From Lachnospiraceae bacterium UBA1766 (GTDB taxonomy: Bacteria; Bacillota; Clostridia; Lachnospirales; Lachnospiraceae): a stretch of DNA of 14,338 nt. This document shows positions 7,093-12,908 of this stretch, piece after piece; the stretch's first letter is position 1, and every line of letters starts with the position of its first letter. The stretch covers positions 1-14,338 of the forward strand of contig DCGY01000034.1 of the NCBI GenBank assembly GCA_002314715.1, written 5' to 3'. The notes under the pieces were generated by a model that had not been told where the DNA came from, ran no database searches, and worked only from the letters and a program-made list of their open reading frames with translations. The translations under genes were made by a program, and so were the position numbers.

Positions 7093-7806
7093 ATGGGTTA
7101 TCAGGATATTTTTAAGCGATATGAGCTGAAATATATGATTACCAAGGATCAGAAGCAGAAGATTCTGGAGACAATTGATCCTTTTATGAAAGAAGATCAA
7201 TACGGCAGAAGTACGATTTGCAATATTTATTATGATACGCCGGACAGTCTGTTGATTCGCAGGTCTTTGGAAAAACCGTTTTATAAAGAAAAGCTTCGAC
7301 TGCGAAGCTATGGCGTAGCCGGACCGGACAAGCAGGTATTTGTAGAATTAAAAAAGAAATATGATGGAGTGGTTTATAAGCGAAGAGTGGGCATGACGGA
7401 GAAAGAGGCTATGGCATATCTGAGCAAACAAGCCAAAGCCCCGGTACATAGCCAGATTACGGATGAAATTGATTACTTTTTGGATTTTTATGAAGGGATT
7501 TATCCCGCCATGTATTTGTCCTACGAGAGAGAAGCTTTTTTCGGAAAGACAGATGATAATCTTCGAATTACCTTTGATGAAAATATTCTTTGGAGAGAAG
7601 AAGATGTTTCCTTGTGTAAACCGGTTTACGGTACACCGATTTTAGAGAGTAATCAGGTGCTCATGGAAATAAAGGTTGCACAGGCAATTCCCATGGAGTT
7701 ATCGACCATGTTATCCAAAGAAGGTATTTTTAAAAACAGTTTTTCAAAATACGGAACCGCTTATTTACAGAAAACCGGTTTCAGTATGATTGAATACAGC
7801 GCATAA
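7093..7806 (+). CDS. VTC-domain protein, CYTH/tunnel-fold polyphosphate polymerase-like
   Basis: A 237-residue soluble protein of the VTC family (the catalytic domain of the yeast vacuolar transporter chaperone Vtc4, within the CYTH/triphosphate tunnel superfamily). Vtc4 makes polyphosphate from ATP; the product of bacterial members is not settled. The charged tunnel pattern is well kept: Glu11/Lys13 (RYELKY), Lys67-Arg69-Arg71 (EKLRLRSYG), Glu85/Lys87 (VELKKK), Lys96-Arg97-Arg98, Tyr144-Arg146 (SYERE), Arg158 and Asp162 (RITFD), the metal-site-like Glu192 with Lys194 (MEIKV), and Ser218-Lys219 (SFSKYGTAY). There is no SPX domain and no membrane segment, so it must act in the cytoplasm or with the membrane protein encoded next. 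The ATG has an excellent ribosome binding site. Catalytic activity is likely from the conserved residues; substrate and product are inferred. Confidence 0.9.
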   Translation: MGYQDIFKRYELKYMITKDQKQKILETIDPFMKEDQYGRSTICNIYYDTPDSLLIRRSLEKPFYKEKLRLRSYGVAGPDKQVFVELKKKYDGVVYKRRVGMTEKEAMAYLSKQAKAPVHSQITDEIDYFLDFYEGIYPAMYLSYEREAFFGKTDDNLRITFDENILWREEDVSLCKPVYGTPILESNQVLMEIKVAQAIPMELSTMLSKEGIFKNSFSKYGTAYLQKTGFSMIEYSA

Positions 7807-7831
7807 AAAACAAAAGAAAGAGAGAATTTAT

Positions 7832-8521
7832 ATGAACACATTATTTCAAAGCATTTTTACTGCAGGCAGTGATTCCATTACCGTAGGAAATTTTCTGGCT
7901 TGTCTGATTGTTTCCCTAATGATTGGTTTTTTCCTTGCAATCATTTCCACCTATAAAAATCGTTACAGTCGAAGTTTTATTTTAACGATTTCCCTGCTTC
8001 CGGCCATTGTATGCGTGGTGATTATGATGGTAAACGGGAACATCGGTGCCGGTGTTGCGGTAGGCGGAGCCTTTAGCCTGGTTCGTTTCCGTTCCGCACA
8101 GGGATCTGCGAAGGAAATTTGTACAATCTTTTTGACAATGGGTGCAGGCCTGATTGCAGGAATGGGCTATCTTGGATTTGCTGTTTTATTTGCACTGATT
8201 ATGGGTGGAATGCTTGTTCTTTATACCAGTCTGGATGCAGCTACAAAAAGAGATATTACGAATGAAAAGAAGCTGGTGATCCTCCTTCCCGAAAATTTGG
8301 ATTATAACGAAATATTCGATGATGTAATGGCGAAATACAGTGTGAAGAGTGAATTGGTTTCCGTTAAGACCACCAATATGGGAAGTTTGTTTAAATTGAC
8401 CTACAATGTAGTATTAAAGAGTCAGTCCCTGGAAAAGGAATTTATTGATAAACTTCGTTGCAAAAACGGTAATCTGGAGATTTCCATTTCCAGAAAAGAA
8501 ATTGAAAACGAGGATTTTTAG
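7832..8521 (+). CDS. DUF4956 family polytopic membrane protein
   Basis: A 229-residue membrane protein of the DUF4956 family. There are about four to five hydrophobic segments: residues 17-39, 48-67, 70-84 (weaker), 96-115 and 116-131. The conserved family signature lies between the third and fourth: GAFSLVRFRSAQGSAKEI (residues 79-96, with Arg85 and Arg87). The remaining 95 residues form a soluble, presumably cytoplasmic domain with an alternating strand/helix pattern (KLVILLPENLDYNEIFDDV). ATG 7832 is preferred because GAAAGAGAG lies just upstream; an in-frame start at 7790 would overlap the VTC gene and lacks a ribosome binding site. DUF4956 genes are known neighbours of VTC-domain genes. 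By analogy with Vtc1, which supplies membrane helices to the yeast complex, it may anchor or translocate the VTC product, but this is inference. Confidence 0.88.
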   Translation: MNTLFQSIFTAGSDSITVGNFLACLIVSLMIGFFLAIISTYKNRYSRSFILTISLLPAIVCVVIMMVNGNIGAGVAVGGAFSLVRFRSAQGSAKEICTIFLTMGAGLIAGMGYLGFAVLFALIMGGMLVLYTSLDAATKRDITNEKKLVILLPENLDYNEIFDDVMAKYSVKSELVSVKTTNMGSLFKLTYNVVLKSQSLEKEFIDKLRCKNGNLEISISRKEIENEDF

Positions 8522-8528
8522 CTTATTT

Positions 8529-8545
8529 GGCAGGAGCATTCTGCC
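8529..8545 (+). other. Small intercistronic hairpin before the lipoprotein gene
   Basis: GGCAG (8529-8533) and CTGCC (8541-8545) can pair around a 7-base loop, ending a few bases before the GAAAGAGAGG ribosome binding site of the lipoprotein gene. No T-tract follows, so it is not a terminator. It might affect mRNA processing or relative expression. The stem is only 5 bp and may be chance. Confidence 0.3.
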
Positions 8546-8562
8546 GGAAAGAGAGGTTTTAT

Positions 8563-10440
8563 ATGAAAAGAAAAAAAGTGATTCAATTGCTTTTGGTTTC
8601 CATGCTTAGCACCGGTTTGATATTCGGCGGCTGCGCTTCGGAAAATGCCGGTGTTTCGGGAAGTTCGGTGGAAATTACCCAGTCCTTAGAAGAGAAAACG
8701 CAGACCGCTTCCGGTACGAATAAGGAAAATCAGGAACAATCTGCAGGCAGTCAGGAAACTTCAATTGTCCAGGTAAGTACAATGGATGTCAGCGACATGT
8801 TTTCCAACCGTGATAAAGAAGTAGGGTATGATGAAAGCACCAGTGTGGTTTTAAATTTAAATCAAAATTCCATCGAATGTGCAGACGCAACCGTAATGGT
8901 AGCCGATCAGGTAGCAACCATCACCAAAGCGGGTACCTATATATTAAGAGGTTCCTTGGATAACGGTCGCATCGTAATTGACGTTGCAGAAGAAGAAAAA
9001 GTACAGTTGGTACTGGAGAATGTATCGCTTTCCTGTAAATCCAGTGCACCGATTTATGTAAAGCAGGCAGACAAGGTATTTATTACCCTTGCACCGGACA
9101 GCAACAACACCGTAATCAACACCGGAAGCTTTATTGATGTGGATGAAAATAACATTGACAGTGCGATTTTTGCTACCTGTGATCTGACATTAAACGGAAC
9201 CGGTTCGTTGACGGTAAGCAGTGAATCCGGACACGGCATTTATACCAAAAAGGATCTGGTGGTTACCAGTGGTAGTTATACGGTAGAAAGCGGAAGGCAT
9301 GCATTTAGCGGAAAGAACAGTGTGCGAATTGCCAACGGAACCTTCCGTATTACCAGCGGTAAAGATGGTTTCCACAGCGGAAATGATACCGATGCGGACA
9401 AGGGATATATATACATTGCAGATGGAGATATTCAGATTGCGGCTCAGGATGACGGTATTCAGGCGGAGACGAAGTTAATTATCGCCGGTGGAAATATTCA
9501 GATTACGGAGAGTGACGAGGGACTTTCTGCCTGCAGTATTGAAATGACGGATGGAACCGTGCAGATTGTAGCCAGTGATGATGGTATCAGTGCCTCAAAC
9601 GGAGAGAGCGAAGGTTTCGGGTTCGGTAAAATGGGATTTGGCGGAACGGAAGGAAGCTCCACAGAGGGAGTGGAAGTTCTGATTTCCGGAGGAACCTTGA
9701 CCATTCAGGCAGACGGCGACGGTATTGATTCCAATGGAGGTCTGACCATTACCGGTGGAGCGGTATTTGTCTATGGTCCCGAAAAAGCCGGTAACGGTAC
9801 CTTGGATTACACCACACACGGAACCATTACCGGAGGAACGTTCTTTGGTGCCGGAGATAGCGGAATGGCCATGAATTTTGATACCGATTCCACCCAGGGT
9901 TCGATTTTGGTTAATGTAGGAAACCAAAAGGCAGGTACCTTGGTAAGTTTAATGGATGAAGCCGGAAATACTCTCCTGCAGTGTCAGCCGACAGTGGGCT
10001 TTAGCAGTGTGGTAATTAGTAATTCACAGCTTCAGGTTGGAAATACCTATAAAGTGGTTTGCGGAGACAGTGAAACCAACGTAACCATGAACAGTTTAAT
10101 CGAAGGAACCGGTTTTAGCATGGGAGGTGGTTTCGGCGGAAATCGTGGAAATCGGGAAAATTTCCAGGGCTTTACGGGAGATGAAAATTTTCAAGGCTTT
10201 GACGGGAACATGACACCGCCTAACGGAAACTTCCAGGGCTCTACGGGAGATGAAAATTTTCAGGGCTTTGACGGGAACATGACACCGCCTAACGGAAACT
10301 TCCAGGGCTTTACGGGAGATGAAAATTTTCAGGGCTTTGACGGGAATATGACACCACCGGACGGAAACTTCCAAAAGCCTGACAAGGATAAGACGAACAG
10401 AAACAAAAACGGTACTTCTTCTCAGGACACCACAATCTAG
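8563..10440 (+). CDS. Lipoprotein with Cthe_2159-like beta-helix carbohydrate-binding domain and tandem-repeat tail
   Basis: A 625-residue surface lipoprotein. It has a signal peptide with basic start MKRKKV, a hydrophobic core and a lipobox-like FGGC that would lipidate Cys24. A Ser/Gln/Glu-rich linker runs to about residue 75. A right-handed beta-helix-like region spans about 99-510, with short Val/Ile/Thr strands and turns carrying acidic-Gly motifs at roughly 21-29-residue intervals (KDG 267-269, DDGI 296-299, SDEG 317-320, DDGI 339-342, DGDGID 384-389). This matches the family of Clostridium thermocellum Cthe_2159, whose structure is a calcium-binding, pectate-lyase-like beta-helix that binds cellulose and acidic sugars. 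The tail (512-625) is Gly/Asn/Phe-rich with three 23-residue repeats and ends in polar KDKTNRNKNG. There is no sortase motif. ATG 8563 has a good ribosome binding site; an in-frame TTG at 8527 would disrupt the signal peptide. It is last in the VTC operon. Binding of an anionic polymer is plausible, catalysis doubtful. Confidence 0.88.
   Translation: MKRKKVIQLLLVSMLSTGLIFGGCASENAGVSGSSVEITQSLEEKTQTASGTNKENQEQSAGSQETSIVQVSTMDVSDMFSNRDKEVGYDESTSVVLNLNQNSIECADATVMVADQVATITKAGTYILRGSLDNGRIVIDVAEEEKVQLVLENVSLSCKSSAPIYVKQADKVFITLAPDSNNTVINTGSFIDVDENNIDSAIFATCDLTLNGTGSLTVSSESGHGIYTKKDLVVTSGSYTVESGRHAFSGKNSVRIANGTFRITSGKDGFHSGNDTDADKGYIYIADGDIQIAAQDDGIQAETKLIIAGGNIQITESDEGLSACSIEMTDGTVQIVASDDGISASNGESEGFGFGKMGFGGTEGSSTEGVEVLISGGTLTIQADGDGIDSNGGLTITGGAVFVYGPEKAGNGTLDYTTHGTITGGTFFGAGDSGMAMNFDTDSTQGSILVNVGNQKAGTLVSLMDEAGNTLLQCQPTVGFSSVVISNSQLQVGNTYKVVCGDSETNVTMNSLIEGTGFSMGGGFGGNRGNRENFQGFTGDENFQGFDGNMTPPNGNFQGSTGDENFQGFDGNMTPPNGNFQGFTGDENFQGFDGNMTPPDGNFQKPDKDKTNRNKNGTSSQDTTI
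10159..10365 (+). repeat. Three tandem 69-bp in-frame repeats in the lipoprotein tail
   Basis: Three contiguous units (10159-10227, 10228-10296, 10297-10365) each encode NFQG(F/S)TGDENFQGF followed by DGNMTPP(N/D)G. Units 1 and 2 differ at three bases and units 2 and 3 at five, so the array is recent or homogenised. A fourth partial unit (NFQ) follows. Each unit holds two NFQG motifs, which suggests an older half-unit duplication. Copy number probably varies among strains. The region codes for an extended Gly/Asn/Pro-rich surface segment. Confidence 0.93.
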
Positions 10441-10454
10441 AAAGGTTTAATTTC

Positions 10455-10483
10455 TTTACAATTATGGGCATATTCGGTATACT
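10455..10483 (+). promoter_or_regulatory. Sigma-A-like promoter of the htrA-like/yhaM/rlmD operon
   Basis: TTTACA (10455-10460) and TATACT (10478-10483) are separated by 17 bases, a near-consensus promoter. The predicted start near 10490 gives a leader of about 95 bases. The -10 falls inside the inverted repeat at 10467-10498, so promoter and terminator hairpin overlap. The rest of the short gap down to 10584 shows no other clear promoter. Confidence 0.6.
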
Positions 10484-10510
10484 AATATCGGGTATGCCTA
10501 TTTTATTATT
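10467..10510 (+). terminator. Rho-independent terminator of the VTC operon, overlapping the next promoter
   Basis: A 14-bp stem (arms 10467-10480 and 10485-10498, three G-U pairs) with a 4-base loop is followed by TATTTTATTATT. It lies 26 bases after the lipoprotein stop. The T-tract is interrupted by A residues, so efficiency may be moderate. Because the same inverted repeat spans the -10 of the downstream promoter, it could instead or also be an operator. Confidence 0.7.
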
Positions 10511-10584
10511 CATTTTTTCCGGGCAGTTACTCAATGGACTATATGTAAAAACCATTGTTTTTTTTAGATGAAAAGGAGCAAAGT

Positions 10585-11919
10585 ATGCCGCAAGATCATC
10601 CGGAAGATAACAAAGATTTTATTATCGAAAAAATAAAAGAACGGCCCATAAATCGAAAGCGCCTGATACGTCGAACAATTATTACTGCATCCATGGCAGT
10701 CTTGTTTGGTTGTATAGCATGTGCGACGTTTGCAATCATGGAACCGATTATGAATAAACTGATTTATCCCCCGGAAGTACCCAATACCATTGTTTTTCCG
10801 GAGGACACAAATGAAATGTCACCGGAAGAAATGCTGGCGGATAATATGCAACAGCAGCAAAGTGCGCTGCTTCCGGATGAGATTTCCGGCGAAGATACAA
10901 CCAATGAGAAGGTCCTGGACATGATCAGTGGAGTAACTACCAACATTGACAGTTACTCTCAACTATTTCAGACCTTAACGGATTACTCCAAACTACTAAA
11001 GCACAGCGTGGTCAGTATTTCCGGTAATGTTTCTTCGGTAGACTGGTTGGAGAACGAGGAAACCAATACAGTATACACCGACGGCGTCATTATTTATAAG
11101 TTACCCTCAGAGCTGTTAATCCTTGCAGATTATAAGCCCTTGGAAAACGCCTCCAATCTGACAGTTACTATGTACAATAATGTATCCGTTTCCGCAAAGG
11201 TGAAAGAAATCGATCCCGAAACCAATTTGGCTGTTTTTTCCATTTCGAATAGTTCTTTTTCCGGTGAATTTTTGGCGGATGAAAATCTGGTAGCCCAAAT
11301 GGGTTCTACCAATCTGCGCGGGCTGGAGGGTACACCGGTGGTTATTTTGGGCCGTCCCATGGGTGTTGAAAATTCCTTTGGTTACGGTATTATCACTGCC
11401 ACCGCCGGAGAGATGAATCTGGCAGATATGAATTACAAGATTCTTCAAACCAATGTTTACGGAAGTTCCAAGGCAGAGGGTGTTTTATTTAATTTAAAAG
11501 GCGAGATGTTAGGTATTCTTACAGACAGTCAGGATGCATATGATATGGATGGAGTATTGTGTGCCTATGGAATCAGTTCCCTAAAGAAACGCGTGGAGAA
11601 ATTATCCAATGGAGAGAGTATTCCTTATCTCGGTATCATTGGTTCAAGCATATCGCTGGCGGTACATACCGAACAGGGAATGCCGTACGGAGCCTATATA
11701 AAAGAGGTTGTGATGGATTCTCCTGCCATGAAGGCCGGTCTTTTGCAGGGAGATGTGATTACCTTGATCGATGATAAGAACCTTGTTTCCTTTAATGATT
11801 TATCGACACAGCTTTTGCAAAAGAAACCCGGACAAAGCATAAAACTTACTGTTTATCGTCGTTCGCAGGATACCTATAAAGAAATGAAGATTGATGTGGT
11901 TTTGGAAGAATTACAATAA
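10585..11919 (+). CDS. Membrane-anchored HtrA/DegP-like protein with PDZ domain, catalytic triad lost (predicted pseudoprotease)
   Basis: A 444-residue HtrA/S1C-like protein. It has a cytoplasmic N-terminus rich in Lys/Arg (residues 1-30), one transmembrane helix (about 31-52), an acidic Gln-rich stalk (about 65-120), a trypsin-fold domain (about 130-330) and a PDZ domain (about 346-440, YLGIIG and SPAMKAGLLQGDVITLID). The fold aligns well with HtrA, but the catalytic residues are replaced. The TNNHVV segment reads ADYKPL (His to Lys184), TDLAVL reads TNLAVF (Asp to Asn214), and GNSGGPL reads SKAEGVL (Ser to Ala297). The surrounding structural residues (LTVTMYN, VILGRPMG, FNLKGEMLGIL) are kept and the frame is intact, so this is not simple decay. 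AAAGGAG precedes ATG 10585; the frame is open from 10555. A scaffolding or envelope-sensing role is inferred. Confidence 0.9.
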   Translation: MPQDHPEDNKDFIIEKIKERPINRKRLIRRTIITASMAVLFGCIACATFAIMEPIMNKLIYPPEVPNTIVFPEDTNEMSPEEMLADNMQQQQSALLPDEISGEDTTNEKVLDMISGVTTNIDSYSQLFQTLTDYSKLLKHSVVSISGNVSSVDWLENEETNTVYTDGVIIYKLPSELLILADYKPLENASNLTVTMYNNVSVSAKVKEIDPETNLAVFSISNSSFSGEFLADENLVAQMGSTNLRGLEGTPVVILGRPMGVENSFGYGIITATAGEMNLADMNYKILQTNVYGSSKAEGVLFNLKGEMLGILTDSQDAYDMDGVLCAYGISSLKKRVEKLSNGESIPYLGIIGSSISLAVHTEQGMPYGAYIKEVVMDSPAMKAGLLQGDVITLIDDKNLVSFNDLSTQLLQKKPGQSIKLTVYRRSQDTYKEMKIDVVLEELQ

Positions 11920-11943
11920 TTGTATTTAGAAAGGTGTACAGTG

Positions 11944-12891
11944 ATGAAGTATATTAAAGATTTAAAGGACGGAGACAGAATTTCGGACATTTACTTTTGT
12001 AAGCATAAAACCTCTGCGGTAACCAGAAACGGAAAACCTTACGATAACTTGATTTTGCAGGATAAAACAGGTACCATCGATGCCAAGGTTTGGGAGCCCA
12101 ACAGCCCCGGAATCGAGGACTTTGATGCCATGGATTATATTGAAGTCTTTGGCGAAGTAACTCTCTTTAACAGCGCTTTGCAGGTTAGCGTAAAAAGAGT
12201 TCGCTATTGCAGAGAAGGTGAATACAATCCTGCCGATTATCTCCCCATCAGCTCCAAGAATATTGATGAAATGTTTTCTGAAATGAAAACCTTGATTCAG
12301 AGCATTGAGAATCCTTATCTGAAGAAGCTTTTGGAAGCATTTTTCGTGGAGGATGAAGTTTTTGCAAAGGCATTTTGTAAATCCTCTGCTGCCAAGTCGG
12401 TGCATCATGGCTTTATCGGAGGGCTTTTGGAGCACACATTAAGTGTTACCAAGCTTTGTGATTTTTATTGCACCGCTTATCCAATCCTAAAAAGAGATTT
12501 GTTGTTGTCCGCAGCTATGTTTCATGATATTGGTAAGGTAAAGGAGCTTTCTCCTTTCCCGGAAAATGATTATACCGACGATGGTCAGCTGCTGGGTCAT
12601 ATTGTAATGGGTACGCAAATGCTTGCCCAAAGAGCAGAGAAAATTCCGGACTTCCCTCATGGTCTGTTGGCGGAATTACAGCATTGTATTTTGGCTCATC
12701 ACGGTAAATACGAATATGGTTCTCCCAAGATTCCGGCTATTATCGAGGCATTGGCTCTGAATTATGCGGACGATACCGATGCGAAATTGGAGACCTTTAA
12801 AGAAATTTTGGAAGATAATGATACAAACGAGGGTTGGTTTGGTTATAACAGACTCTTTGAGTCCAACTTAAGAGGAACCCGATTATCATAA
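11944..12891 (+). CDS. yhaM: YhaM-type 3'-5' exoribonuclease (OB-fold plus HD domain)
   Basis: A 315-residue protein with the domain order and length of Bacillus subtilis YhaM (314 residues), a 3'-5' exoribonuclease that trims mRNA ends and can act on single-stranded DNA. The N-terminal OB-fold (about 10-95) carries YDNLILQDKTGTIDAKVW. The HD domain (about 140-290) has HHGFIGGLLEHT (His154/His155, His164), the metal-binding HDIGK (His194/Asp195), GHIVMG (His219), LAHHGKYEYGSP (His252/His253) and YADDTDAKL (Asp276). All HD motifs are intact. ATG 11944 has AGAAAGGTG as ribosome binding site; the frame upstream is open but unsupported. It lies 24 bases after the htrA-like gene and 17 before the methyltransferase gene, so the three are probably one operon. 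Assignment to the family is firm; orthology to yhaM is likely. Confidence 0.92.
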   Translation: MKYIKDLKDGDRISDIYFCKHKTSAVTRNGKPYDNLILQDKTGTIDAKVWEPNSPGIEDFDAMDYIEVFGEVTLFNSALQVSVKRVRYCREGEYNPADYLPISSKNIDEMFSEMKTLIQSIENPYLKKLLEAFFVEDEVFAKAFCKSSAAKSVHHGFIGGLLEHTLSVTKLCDFYCTAYPILKRDLLLSAAMFHDIGKVKELSPFPENDYTDDGQLLGHIVMGTQMLAQRAEKIPDFPHGLLAELQHCILAHHGKYEYGSPKIPAIIEALALNYADDTDAKLETFKEILEDNDTNEGWFGYNRLFESNLRGTRLS

Positions 12892-12908
12892 TAAAGGAAT
12901 AAATACGT

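Noticed and set aside
8527..8562. Upstream TTG start for the lipoprotein, adding 12 residues
   Set aside because: It would place charged residues ahead of the signal peptide, while ATG 8563 has a GAAAGAGAGG ribosome binding site and begins a canonical signal sequence.
10159..10365. Possible CRISPR-like direct repeats
   Set aside because: The units are contiguous, 69 bp long, in frame and without unique spacers, so they are coding tandem repeats.
10096..10374. Minus-strand open frame with repeated protein units
   Set aside because: It is the antisense shadow of the 69-bp coding repeats in the lipoprotein; the repeat pattern follows from the plus-strand gene, and there is no ribosome binding site or promoter.
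10585..11919. Annotation as an active HtrA serine protease
   Set aside because: The aligned catalytic positions are Lys, Asn and Ala, so proteolytic activity by the HtrA mechanism is not expected.
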